From Mycobacterium sp. 236(2023) (GTDB taxonomy: Bacteria; Actinomycetota; Actinomycetes; Mycobacteriales; Mycobacteriaceae), in assembly GCF_029623955.1 (NCBI RefSeq), contig NZ_JARSBP010000009.1, positions 1 to 64,000 on the forward strand: a stretch of DNA of 64,000 nt, written 5' to 3'. The translations under genes and the position numbers were made by a program. How positions within the stretch are numbered: position 1 is the stretch's first letter; each line of letters begins with the position of its first letter. Shown here piece by piece: positions 16,439-24,739 of this stretch. The notes beneath the pieces are model-generated. The model worked only from the letters and a program-made list of their open reading frames with translations. It was not told the DNA's origin and made no database searches.

Positions 16439-17548
16439 GTGAAGGACTTCACCGATCAGACGGGCGTCCCCGTCATCGATACCAGCGTGCACATCTTCTG
16501 CCAGTCCAACAAGGACCTGCGTAAGAACTTCCTGCGGGAACCGTTCCGCAGCCGCGGGTTTCCCGATTACGAGATGGACTGGTACGGCGCCCCGGGCGGC
16601 GAGTATGCCAAGGGCACGGAAGGACCGGACCGCCAGTACCCGGGTTCAGACCCGGAGATCACCGCCAAGCACCTGTTCACCGATCGCGGCGTCGACATCG
16701 CGATCCTGCATCCGATGACGCGCGGCATCATGCCGGATCGTCATCTCGGCACTGCGATCGCCTCGGCGCACAACGAGATGATGGTGACTCGCTGGCTCGA
16801 ACACCCCGAGTTCGGCGACAAGTTCCGCGGCACCCTGCGCGTCAACCCCGACGACATCGCCGGTGCTCTGCGTGAGATCGCCAAGTACAAAGACCATCCC
16901 GGCATCGTGCAGCTGGGCATTCCGCTGCAGTCGCGCGAGCTCTACGGCAAGCCACAGTTCTGGCCGCTGTGGGACGCCGCCGTGGAGGCCGGCTGGCCGG
17001 TCGCCGTGCACTTCGAGGTCGGCTCCGGTGTTGCGCTGCCGCCGACGCCGAACGGGCTGACGCGCACCTACGAGCAGTACGTCGGCTTCACGGCGCTCAA
17101 CTTCCTGTACCACCTGATGAACATGATCGCCGAGGGTGTCTTCGAGCGGACGCCGGAGCTCAAGTTCGTCTGGGCGGACGGCGCCGCGGACATGCTGACC
17201 CCGTTCATCTGGCGGATGGACTGCTTCGGCAGACCGCACCTCGAGCAGACCCCGTGGGCACCGAAAATGCCCAGCGACTACCTGCCCGGTCACGTCTTCT
17301 TCGTCCAGGGTGCGCTCGACGGACCCGGCGACGTCGACTTCGCCGGCGAATGGGCCGGGTTCACCGGCAAGGACGACATGGTGATGTACGGCTCCAGCTA
17401 CCCGCACTGGCAGCTCAACGAGCTGTCGGTGCCGAGCGCCTACACCGCCGAGCAGCGCGACAAGTTGTGCTGGCGCAATGCCGCCGAGCTTTACGGCATT
17501 GAAGTTGGCGCATTATCTGCCGCCGCATCGACCAGTACCGCACAGTAG
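16439..17548 (+). CDS. Amidohydrolase-2 (ACMSD-like) family protein with incomplete metal site
   Basis: 369 residues. The barrel fold of ACMSD/LigW-type decarboxylases and hydratases is recognisable: IDTSVHIF with Asp14 and His18, HFEVGSG with His191, and the closing GSSYPHW. The usual metal Asp of the (S)DYPH motif is Ser320 here, and the fourth-strand His is replaced (FVWADGA around 243-249). The neighbour at 17568 keeps both. So this copy may be catalytically altered or act as the partner subunit of its neighbour. The GTG start has GGAG five bases upstream. First gene of the plus-strand operon controlled by the site at 16346. Confidence 0.88.
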   Translation: MKDFTDQTGVPVIDTSVHIFCQSNKDLRKNFLREPFRSRGFPDYEMDWYGAPGGEYAKGTEGPDRQYPGSDPEITAKHLFTDRGVDIAILHPMTRGIMPDRHLGTAIASAHNEMMVTRWLEHPEFGDKFRGTLRVNPDDIAGALREIAKYKDHPGIVQLGIPLQSRELYGKPQFWPLWDAAVEAGWPVAVHFEVGSGVALPPTPNGLTRTYEQYVGFTALNFLYHLMNMIAEGVFERTPELKFVWADGAADMLTPFIWRMDCFGRPHLEQTPWAPKMPSDYLPGHVFFVQGALDGPGDVDFAGEWAGFTGKDDMVMYGSSYPHWQLNELSVPSAYTAEQRDKLCWRNAAELYGIEVGALSAAASTSTAQ

Positions 17549-17567
17549 AGGTAGTGAGGAGGCTCGT

Positions 17568-18713
17568 ATGACCACCACAGCCAATCCCCGGGTGCCCGCC
17601 GCCGAGCGGATCGCCGTCCGGTGCGTGGACTCCGACGTCCATCCCGCTCCGCGCACCGGCGACCTGGGCCAGTACATCCCTGAGCCGTGGCGCAGCAAGT
17701 ACTTCGGCACGCACAAGGTGGGCGACCAGATCTACTACGATGCCCCCGATTACGCGCACTCCTACGCAATGCGCCTCGACGCGTTCCCGTCCGACGGCGA
17801 GTTCGCCTGCAGCGACCCCGATCTGGCGTTCAAGCAGCTGATCATGGAGGCGGGCGCCGACATCTGCATCCTGGAACCGGCCGCCTATCCGGCGCGGATC
17901 CCCGAAGCGCAGCACGCGATGTCCGTGGCGCTCAACCACTGGCAAGCCAACCACTGGCTCGACAGCCACAACAACTGGCATGAGCGCTGGCGCGGTTCGA
18001 TCTGCCTGGCGATCGAGGAGCCGGAGAATAGCGTCGAGGAGATCGAGAACTGGGCGGGGCATCCGTTCATGTCGCAGATCCTGATCAAGGCCGAACCGCG
18101 CCCGTCGTGGGGAAATCCCAAGTACGACCCGATCTGGGCGGCCGCGGCCAAGCACGACATTCCCGTGAGCTGCCACTTGTCGCGTAGCCATTACGACGAG
18201 TTGCCGATGCCTCCGGTCGGCCTGCCCAGCTACAACCACGACTTCATGGTCACGTACTCGCTGCTGGCGGCGAACCAGGTGATGAGCCTGATCTTCGACG
18301 GCACCTTCGACCGCCATCCGACGCTGAAGATCGTGTTCGTCGAGCACGCGTTCACGTGGATCCTGCCGCTGATGTGGCGCATGGATGCCATCTACGAAGC
18401 GCGCAAGTCGTGGGTGGACATCAAGCGCAAGCCGAGCGAGTACGTCAAGGACCACATCAAGTTCACGACGCAGCCCCTGGATTACCCCGAGGACAAGACC
18501 GAGCTGACCCGGGCGTTCGAGTGGATGGAGTGCGAGAAGATCTTGCTGTTCAGCAGTGACTATCCGCACTGGACGTTCGACGACCCGCGCTGGCTCGTCA
18601 AGCACCTGCCTGAGCACGCCCGCGAGCCGATCATGTTCCGCAACGGGCAGGCCACGTATCGCAATGTGCCGGAGACCGTTCCGGCGCTCGAGGGTCAGAT
18701 CCGGGTCTTCTGA
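17568..18713 (+). CDS. Amidohydrolase-2 (ACMSD-like) family metal-dependent hydrolase/decarboxylase
   Basis: 381 residues from the ATG at 17568, preceded by GAGGAGG. The predicted metal site is intact: Asp21/His25 (VDSDVHPAP), His203 (VSCHLSRSH), His260 (FVEHAFTW) and Asp331 (FSSDYPHW). Family members decarboxylate aromatic acids, cleave or hydrate ring-fission products, or hydrolyse C-C/C-N bonds. Pairs of such genes occur in actinobacterial aromatic and steroid clusters. Its Rieske-ferredoxin neighbour starts two bases after its stop. The actual substrate is unknown. Confidence 0.92.
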   Translation: MTTTANPRVPAAERIAVRCVDSDVHPAPRTGDLGQYIPEPWRSKYFGTHKVGDQIYYDAPDYAHSYAMRLDAFPSDGEFACSDPDLAFKQLIMEAGADICILEPAAYPARIPEAQHAMSVALNHWQANHWLDSHNNWHERWRGSICLAIEEPENSVEEIENWAGHPFMSQILIKAEPRPSWGNPKYDPIWAAAAKHDIPVSCHLSRSHYDELPMPPVGLPSYNHDFMVTYSLLAANQVMSLIFDGTFDRHPTLKIVFVEHAFTWILPLMWRMDAIYEARKSWVDIKRKPSEYVKDHIKFTTQPLDYPEDKTELTRAFEWMECEKILLFSSDYPHWTFDDPRWLVKHLPEHAREPIMFRNGQATYRNVPETVPALEGQIRVF

Positions 18714-18715
18714 AC

Positions 18716-19129
18716 ATGACCGAACCGAAGGCGCCCCGCCTCGCACCGGGGCAGGCCCCGCGTTTGGCACAGGGGCGGGAACACGTCGTCGCCACTGTCG
18801 ATGAGATCCCCCCGGGCAAGCACAAACTGGTCCCCATCGGCAGGCACGGCGTCGGCGTCTACAACGTCAACGGCACGTTCTACGCCATCGCCAACTACTG
18901 CCCGCACGAGGGCGGCCCGCTGTGTTCGGGCCGCGCCCGCGGCCGCAACATCGTCGACGAGAGCGTCCCTGGTGACGCCGTGATGGTGCGCGACATGGAG
19001 TACATCTTCTGCCCCTGGCATCAGTGGGGATTCGAGCTCGCTACCGGCACCACGGCAGTGAAGCCGGAGTGGAGTATCCGCACCTACCCCGTCCGGGTCG
19101 TCGGCAACGACGTCCTCGTGCAGGCCTAG
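18716..19129 (+). CDS. Rieske [2Fe-2S] ferredoxin
   Basis: 137 residues. Rieske ligands are Cys62-x-His64 (YCPHEGG) and Cys99-x2-His102 (FCPWHQWGFEL). A single Rieske domain without an oxygenase catalytic domain marks it as an electron-carrier ferredoxin. About 20 Pro/Ala-rich residues precede the domain, and the loop between the ligand pairs (35 residues) is longer than in BphF-type ferredoxins. It could feed one of the three Rieske oxygenases at 33.6, 38.9 or 44.9 kb, or an oxygenase elsewhere. No oxygenase lies in its own operon, which is odd. Confidence 0.93.
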   Translation: MTEPKAPRLAPGQAPRLAQGREHVVATVDEIPPGKHKLVPIGRHGVGVYNVNGTFYAIANYCPHEGGPLCSGRARGRNIVDESVPGDAVMVRDMEYIFCPWHQWGFELATGTTAVKPEWSIRTYPVRVVGNDVLVQA

Positions 19130-19168
19130 ATCCCACCACAACGTGGCCGCAGCGTAGAAAGAGAACAG

Positions 19169-20047
19169 TTGCCCAACAAGAAGATCGAGATCAACGGCGG
19201 CAATGTCGTCTACGAGATTCTCGGCAAAGAAGGCGAATTCATCGTCCTGACTCCCGGTGGCCGGTTCAGCAAGGACATCCCGGGGCTCAAGCCGTTGGCC
19301 AAGAAGCTCGTCGAGGGCGGCTACCGGGTTCTGTTGTGGGACCGCCCGAACTGCGGTAAGTCCGATGTGCAGTTCTACGGCCAGAGCGAATCACACATGC
19401 GGGCCGACACGCTGCACCAGTTGGTCACCAAGCTGGACATCGGGCCCGTCATCCTGCTCGGCGGTTCGGGCGGTGCGCGGGACTCGATGCTGACGACGAT
19501 GCTCTATCCCGAGATCGTCAAGAAGCTGGTGGTGTGGAACATCGTCGGCGGCGTGTACGGCTCGTTCGTCCTGGGGTCCTACTACATCGTGCCGAGCATC
19601 CTGGCGGTCCGCGGTGCGGGCATGAAAGCCGTTGCGCACATTGCGGAGTGGCAGGAGCGTATCGCCGAGAACCCGGACAACGAGGCGCGGATCCTGGAGC
19701 AGGACTCCGACGCCTTCCTGAAGCTGATGCTGCGCTGGCTCAATGCATTCGTGCCGAAGCCGGGTCAGACCATCCCCGGCGTGGAGGACGAGATGTTCGA
19801 CAACATCACCGTGCCGACGCTGATCATCCGCGGCGGTGAAAACGATCTGGACCATCCCAAGCGCACGTCGTTGGAGGTGAGTTGCCTGATCAAGGGCTCG
19901 AAGGTCATCGACCCCCCGTGGCCGGAGGACGCCTGGGAGCGCGCCGGGGAGGCGCGCGCCTCGGGAAAGGTCAAGCGCTTCAACATGTTCGACACGTGGG
20001 TTCAGGCCGCACCGGCGATCCTCGACTTCTTGAAGAAATCGAGATGA
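19169..20047 (+). CDS. Alpha/beta-hydrolase fold protein
   Basis: 292 residues from TTG 19169 (AAAGAGAAC upstream). The nucleophile elbow is GGSGGA with Ser100, and Asp226 (GGENDLDHP) is the probable acid. No His is found in the last 60 residues where the catalytic His normally lies; His229 is the only one after the acid. So the triad is either unconventional or incomplete. Resembles ring-fission-product (C-C) hydrolases and haloperoxidase-like proteins. Ends five bases before a convergent gene. Confidence 0.85.
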   Translation: MPNKKIEINGGNVVYEILGKEGEFIVLTPGGRFSKDIPGLKPLAKKLVEGGYRVLLWDRPNCGKSDVQFYGQSESHMRADTLHQLVTKLDIGPVILLGGSGGARDSMLTTMLYPEIVKKLVVWNIVGGVYGSFVLGSYYIVPSILAVRGAGMKAVAHIAEWQERIAENPDNEARILEQDSDAFLKLMLRWLNAFVPKPGQTIPGVEDEMFDNITVPTLIIRGGENDLDHPKRTSLEVSCLIKGSKVIDPPWPEDAWERAGEARASGKVKRFNMFDTWVQAAPAILDFLKKSR

Positions 20048-20052
20048 CGGTC

Positions 20053-20529
20053 TCAGTCGGTCGTGACGATCACGACCTCACAGTTGGTCGAGGCCTCCAG
20101 CGCGGTGTGGATGCGGCTCTCCGGTATTCGCGCCAGGTCGGCTTTGCGCAGCGTGACCGTGATGATGTCCCAGCCGTCAGCGCCGGGTTCCCGCTCGATG
20201 ATGCCGGTGAGGCCGAATCCGGCGAGCACTCCGTGGGCGTCGTCGTCGGTGCCGTGACTGACGAACGTCAGCACGCCCGTCACCGGTTCGGTGTGAAACG
20301 CACTGGCACACAACCCAAGAGCGGTCGACTGCAGCTCTGCGGGATCGACGCCCTCCATCAGAATCTCCGCCTCGCGCCGGGCCGCGGGCAATCCGGACAG
20401 GTCGTTGTCGATGACGCGCGCGCCGATCTGCGCGGTGAGTTCGGCCAGCGCGGCCATGCCGTCGCGCAGTTGATCCGCCGTCAGCCTGCCCGCCGGATCG
20501 ACTCCGATCCGCACCACTGCCGTTCGCAT
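20053..20529 (-). CDS. Conserved hypothetical protein
   Basis: 158 residues, not recognised. It alternates short beta strands and helices (MRTAVVRIGVDPAG ... VIDNDLSGLP ... DGWDIITVTLRKADLARIP). It has no membrane segment and no metal-binding Cys/His cluster. It stands alone on the minus strand between two plus-strand operon parts. Its start is only 20 bases from the NuoF-like gene, so the two are divergently transcribed from a very small gap. The two-part arrangement suggests a ferredoxin-like alpha/beta fold. No function is proposed. Confidence 0.75.
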   Translation of the reverse strand: MRTAVVRIGVDPAGRLTADQLRDGMAALAELTAQIGARVIDNDLSGLPAARREAEILMEGVDPAELQSTALGLCASAFHTEPVTGVLTFVSHGTDDDAHGVLAGFGLTGIIEREPGADGWDIITVTLRKADLARIPESRIHTALEASTNCEVVIVTTD

Positions 20530-20549
20530 GCAGGGAAGGGTAACCGGAG

Positions 20550-21842
20550 ATGAGCACGGCGATGAATACCGAACTGACGGTGGCCGCGTGGCCGGGCCTG
20601 ACCCCGCGGCTGCTGCTGACGACGCCGGGCACGGAGTCCCTCGACGCCTACCGCAACGCAGGTGGGTATCAGGAGTTGACCGACCCGTCCGCGCTGCTCG
20701 ATGAGATCGGCCGGGCCGGGATCGTCGGCCGTGGGGGCGCCGCGTTCCCGATGGCCGTCAAGCTGACGACCTTGCGCAGGGCATCGCTGCGTGGGCTCGA
20801 CACCGTGCTGGTCGCCAACGGCGAAGAGGGCGAACCGGCTTCGGTGAAAGACCGTTGGCTGCTGCGCCACCGCCCGCACCTCGTGCTCGACGGTGTGCGA
20901 CTTGCCGCCCGGATCATCGGCGCCCGTCACGCGCACGTCTACGTCTCGGACGCCGCCGCCGCCGACTCCGTGCGGGCTGCGCTCGCCCAGGTGGCGCCGG
21001 ACGTCCTCGACGGCGTGACTGTGAGCGTGTGCACAGTCGCTCCCGGTTATGTGGCCGGTGAGGAGACTGCCGCGGTGCGGGCCATCAACGGCGGTCCCGC
21101 CAAACCGACCGACAAGCCGCCGCGCCCGTTCGAAGAGGGTGTGGGAGGCCTGCCGACCGCCATCAGCAATGTCGAGACGCTGGCGAATCTGCCGTTCGTC
21201 CTGCGACACGGGGCGGCCGAATACCGCACGGTGGGCACCGACGGCTCCCCCGGCACGTTTCTCGCGACCGTTACGGGAGGCGGAAGACCACCAGGGCTGT
21301 ACGAGGTACCGTTCGGGATACTGTCGGCAGATCTTCTTGCACTGCACGGGATTCCGTCCCAGATCGTGCGCGGTGCGGTGATGGGCGGCTACTTCGCCGG
21401 GCTGCTCGACCAACGAATCCTCGAGACTTCGATGGACCACGAGTCGCTGCGCGCGCAGGGCAGTGGCCTGGGCTGTGGCGCGGTCTCGGTGATCACCGAC
21501 GAGTGCCCGGTCGCGGTCGGTGCCTCCGTGCTCGCCTACTACGACCGTGAGAACGCCGACCAGTGCGGCTCGTGTTTCAACGGCACCGCCGCGATGGCGG
21601 CCGCCGCCGAGGCGTTACGCGACGGGAGCGCCGACGCCGAGGACGTCGCCCGGCTGCGACGGTGGTCCGAGGTTCTGCGGGGCCGCGGCGCCTGTGCGAC
21701 GCTGGACGCCGCGTGCAATATCGCCGCGAGTTTGTTGACGATGTTCGGTGACGACATCGCCAGGCATCTGGACAGCGAGTGCCCGCGTTGCGCCGAGGGA
21801 GCATTCACCGCGCTGCGCCCCTTCGAGGTGGAGGCCCTGTGA
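20550..21842 (+). CDS. NuoF-like (complex I 51-kDa type) NADH:ferredoxin oxidoreductase candidate
   Basis: 430 residues. FMN/NADH motifs of the 51-kDa subunit are present: GRGGAAFP at 60-67, ANGEEGEP at 89-96, GGLPTAISNVETL at about 199-211. The usual 4Fe-4S motif CGxCxPCREG is altered to CGSCFNG (Cys339, Cys342). Further cysteines lie at 382, 389, 411 and 414, so a differently arranged cluster is likely. No other complex I subunit is near. The next gene is a 3Fe-4S ferredoxin, overlapping by GTGA. The pair is probably a soluble NADH-to-ferredoxin system supplying P450s. This is an uncommon redox-partner type. Confidence 0.85.
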   Translation: MSTAMNTELTVAAWPGLTPRLLLTTPGTESLDAYRNAGGYQELTDPSALLDEIGRAGIVGRGGAAFPMAVKLTTLRRASLRGLDTVLVANGEEGEPASVKDRWLLRHRPHLVLDGVRLAARIIGARHAHVYVSDAAAADSVRAALAQVAPDVLDGVTVSVCTVAPGYVAGEETAAVRAINGGPAKPTDKPPRPFEEGVGGLPTAISNVETLANLPFVLRHGAAEYRTVGTDGSPGTFLATVTGGGRPPGLYEVPFGILSADLLALHGIPSQIVRGAVMGGYFAGLLDQRILETSMDHESLRAQGSGLGCGAVSVITDECPVAVGASVLAYYDRENADQCGSCFNGTAAMAAAAEALRDGSADAEDVARLRRWSEVLRGRGACATLDAACNIAASLLTMFGDDIARHLDSECPRCAEGAFTALRPFEVEAL

Positions 21843-22144
21843 GCGACAAGATGCGGATCAAGCTCGACCGGACGCTGTGCGACGGATTCGGCATCTGCGC
21901 CAAGCACGCCCCCGACTATTTCTCGCTCGACGACTGGGGATACGCGGTTCTCGTCGGCGACGGGAACATCCCGGACAAGGACCACGACGCCGTCCGGCGC
22001 GCACTGCTCGACTGCCCGGTGCACGCCATCTTGGAGCTCTCCGAGCGGCGCCCCGACGAGGTGCATGCTCCCCTGCTCGACGAACCCGATCTCGACAACC
22101 TGAAGACTGACGCTGATGCGGGGCAATGGGATATGACGCGATGA
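21839..22144 (+). CDS. [3Fe-4S]-type ferredoxin with C-terminal extension
   Basis: 101 residues from the GTG at 21839, which overlaps the NuoF-like stop (GTGA). Ligands are Cys-x5-Cys (LCDGFGICAK) and a downstream DCPVHA. The central position is Phe instead of Cys/His, fitting a 3Fe-4S cluster with possibly altered potential. About 30 acidic residues follow the normal end of such ferredoxins (SERRPDEVHAPLLDEPD...), perhaps a docking tail. Electrons likely come from the NuoF-like flavoprotein. Confidence 0.88.
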   Translation: MSDKMRIKLDRTLCDGFGICAKHAPDYFSLDDWGYAVLVGDGNIPDKDHDAVRRALLDCPVHAILELSERRPDEVHAPLLDEPDLDNLKTDADAGQWDMTR

Positions 22145-22154
22145 GCGCTCGCGC
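22141..22154 (+). repeat. Short repeat at a stop codon, copy 1
   Basis: ATGAGCGCTCGCGC begins one base before the ferredoxin TGA. Its twin at 25554-25567 (one base different) begins one base before the stop of another gene in the same operon. Both fill gaps in otherwise overlapping genes, suggesting a small dispersed mycobacterial repeat that inserted at TGA codons. Confidence 0.45.
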
Positions 22155-22205
22155 CGCGACGAGCCCTTGGGCGAGGAGCAATCAGATGAAGAGCCGAGGA
22201 CTGCG

Positions 22206-23852
22206 ATGAGCCGGCTTCCGCTGCCCCAGTTGACGTTTGACAACGAGTTCTTCTGGACCTCAGGCGCTGACGGTGTTCTCCGGATCCAGGGCTGCGATGA
22301 CTGCAAGTCACTGCTCCATCCTCCGCAGCCGGTGTGCCGCTACTGCTACAGCCGCAATCTGTCCCCACACGAGGTGTCGGGGCGGGCTGTGCTTTCGGCG
22401 TTCACCATCAACGAACGCTTCTCGATCCCCGGCCTGCCCGCACCGTACGTGGTGGCCCAGGTCGCGATCGAGGAGGATCCGCGAGTTCGGTTGACCACCA
22501 ACATCATCGACTCCGACCCCGGTGAGCTCGAGCTCGGCAGGGTGGTGGAGGTCGTCTTCGAGCAGAACGACGACGTCTGGTTGCCGCTGTTCCGGCCGAC
22601 GGCTGAGCCGGAGACGGCGCCGCTGCCGGAAGACGAGATCGCGCCGCAGGATTTCCCCAAGTTCGTCAGGCCGAAGCTGACGGCCGACAAGTTCGAGGAC
22701 GCTGCGGCGATCACCGGTATCGGCGCATCGAAGATGGGCCGACGGCTGATGGTTTCGCCGCTGTCGCTCACGCTCGAGGCCTGCGAACAGGCTATCGCTG
22801 ACGCGGGGTTGACGCTGGCTGACATCGACGGTCTCTCAACGTATCCCGCGATGGACGCGATGGGCATGGGCGAGGGCGGTTGCACCGCGCTGGAGGGCGC
22901 GCTCGGCATCCGCCCGACGTGGATCAACGGCGGCATGGACACGTTCGGGCCCGGTGGTTCGGTCATCGCCGCCGTGATGGCCGTCGCCACCGGGATGGCC
23001 CGCCATGTGCTGTGTTTCCGCACGCTCTGGGAGGCGACGTTCAACCAGTTGATGAAAGAGGGCAAGGCCTCTCCGCCGGGCGGTGCTCGCGTCAACAACT
23101 GGCAGGCACCCTTCGGGGCCACGTCGGCGGCGCACACGCTGGCCCTGAACGCGCAGCGGCACTTTCACCGGTACGGCACCACGAAGGAGACGCTGGGCTG
23201 GATCGCGTTGAACCAGCGGGCCAACGCCGCGTTGAACCCCACGGCGATCTACCGCGATCCGATGACGATGGACGACTACCTCAACGCGCGGCCCATCACG
23301 ACTCCGTTCGGCCTCTACGACTGCGACGTGCCCTGTGACGGAGCGGTCGCTGTCGTGGTGTCCGCCGTCGACGCCGCCGTCGACGCGCCGAAGCCGCCGG
23401 TGTACTTCGAGGCGGTGGGCACCCAGATCATCGAGCGCACCGACTGGGACCAGACCACACTCACCCACGAACCGCAGGTACTCGGCCAGGCTGCCCACCT
23501 GTGGACCCGGACATCATTGCGGCCCAACGACATCCACGTCGCCGAGCTGTATGACGGATTCACGTTCAACTGCCTGTCGTGGCTGGAGGCACTGGGCTTC
23601 TGCGGTATCGGCGAGGCCAAGGACTTCCTCGACGGTGGTGCGGCGATCGCCCGCGACGGTGTCATCCCGTTGAACACTCACGGCGGCCAGCTGTCGCACG
23701 GCCGCACGCACGGTATGGGGCTTGTGCACGAAGCGGTGTCGCAGTTGCGCGGCGAGGCCGGCGAGCGGCAGGTCCGCGATGCACAGACAGCAGTGGTCAG
23801 CAGCGGCGGCCTCACCCCCAGCGGTGTGATGATCCTGCGGACGGGAACATGA
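22206..23852 (+). CDS. DUF35 zinc-ribbon/OB-fold fused to thiolase-like domain; candidate retro-aldolase
   Basis: 548 residues from the ATG at 22206 (GAGGA upstream). Residues 1-145 form a zinc ribbon (Cys30, 33, 44, 47) plus OB-fold. Residues 165-548 are a thiolase fold. The thiolase nucleophile Cys is absent (NGG at 241-243 where NSC is expected). Instead Tyr449 (AELYDGFTF) and the GGQLSHGR loop (His498) line the site. Known relatives: separate DUF35 and Ltp2 proteins form aldolases that split side-chain beta-hydroxyacyl-CoA in steroid catabolism, using tyrosines. Here both halves are one polypeptide. The substrate is unknown. Confidence 0.88.
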   Translation: MSRLPLPQLTFDNEFFWTSGADGVLRIQGCDDCKSLLHPPQPVCRYCYSRNLSPHEVSGRAVLSAFTINERFSIPGLPAPYVVAQVAIEEDPRVRLTTNIIDSDPGELELGRVVEVVFEQNDDVWLPLFRPTAEPETAPLPEDEIAPQDFPKFVRPKLTADKFEDAAAITGIGASKMGRRLMVSPLSLTLEACEQAIADAGLTLADIDGLSTYPAMDAMGMGEGGCTALEGALGIRPTWINGGMDTFGPGGSVIAAVMAVATGMARHVLCFRTLWEATFNQLMKEGKASPPGGARVNNWQAPFGATSAAHTLALNAQRHFHRYGTTKETLGWIALNQRANAALNPTAIYRDPMTMDDYLNARPITTPFGLYDCDVPCDGAVAVVVSAVDAAVDAPKPPVYFEAVGTQIIERTDWDQTTLTHEPQVLGQAAHLWTRTSLRPNDIHVAELYDGFTFNCLSWLEALGFCGIGEAKDFLDGGAAIARDGVIPLNTHGGQLSHGRTHGMGLVHEAVSQLRGEAGERQVRDAQTAVVSSGGLTPSGVMILRTGT

Positions 23853-24739
23853 CACCCGCACCCCGGCCGCGGGTCGTACTCGTCGACGGTATTCCCATGT
23901 CGGCGCTCGTCGCCCAGGCTGACGAACCGCGCGCGGTGATCGTCGCGATCCACGGCGGGGCCACCTCCGCCGCCTATTTCGACTGCCCCGGCCGGCCTGA
24001 CCTGTCGCTGCTCAGAATTGCTGCGGCAGAGGGGTTTACGACGATCGCGCTCGACCGGCCGGGGTACGGCACGTCGGCGGTCTACGCCGCCGACTTCGCC
24101 GATCCCGCCCGGCGGGTGGCGGCGGCGGTCGGCCTGGTGGACAAGATCCTCGGCGACGGCACGCGTGGCGCGGGCGTGTTCGTCGTGGGGCATTCCGCGG
24201 GATGCGAACTCGCGTTGCGCATGGCGACGGGGGTCGACGGCATCGACGATATTGTCGGCATCGAGCTTGCGGGCACCGGGCTGCGGTACAGCGCTGCGGC
24301 TAAGGACATCATCGCCGAAGCGACGGTCACGTCACGTCCCGCCGGGTTGCGGGACCTGTTGTGGCAGCCGACCGAGCTTTATCCGTCCGAAGTCCTCACC
24401 GGCGCACTGTCCGCTCCGGGCGTGGCCTACGAGGGTGAGGTCACCGCCCACTGGGCGCGGCGGGACTTCCCTGCGCTTGCCGCCGAGCTCGCCGTGCCCG
24501 TGCAGTTCAGCCACGCCGATCACGAGAAGGTCTGGGAATCGACGCCCGAGGCCGTCGCCGCGATCGCCGGCCTGTTCACCGCGGCGCCCCGCGTGCACGT
24601 CAACGAGATGGCCGGCAGCGGACACAATCTCAGCGTCGGCCTGAGCGCGGGCGATTATCACCGAAAAGTGTTGTCATTCATCGACGAGTGCATCGCGGGC
24701 AGTCACGGCCGCGATCGGGAACAAGTGGAGGCGAGCTGA
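23849..24739 (+). CDS. Alpha/beta hydrolase
   Basis: 296 residues from the ATG at 23849, overlapping the upstream stop (ATGA). A complete triad is visible: Ser116 in GHSAG, Asp224 (SHADHEKVW) and His259 (GSGHNLS), plus the oxyanion region AIHGGATS at 33-40. Likely an esterase, lactonase or thioesterase of the pathway. The stop shares a base with the ATG of the next gene (TGATG), so translation is coupled to the dehydrogenase that follows. Confidence 0.92.
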   Translation: MTPAPRPRVVLVDGIPMSALVAQADEPRAVIVAIHGGATSAAYFDCPGRPDLSLLRIAAAEGFTTIALDRPGYGTSAVYAADFADPARRVAAAVGLVDKILGDGTRGAGVFVVGHSAGCELALRMATGVDGIDDIVGIELAGTGLRYSAAAKDIIAEATVTSRPAGLRDLLWQPTELYPSEVLTGALSAPGVAYEGEVTAHWARRDFPALAAELAVPVQFSHADHEKVWESTPEAVAAIAGLFTAAPRVHVNEMAGSGHNLSVGLSAGDYHRKVLSFIDECIAGSHGRDREQVEAS

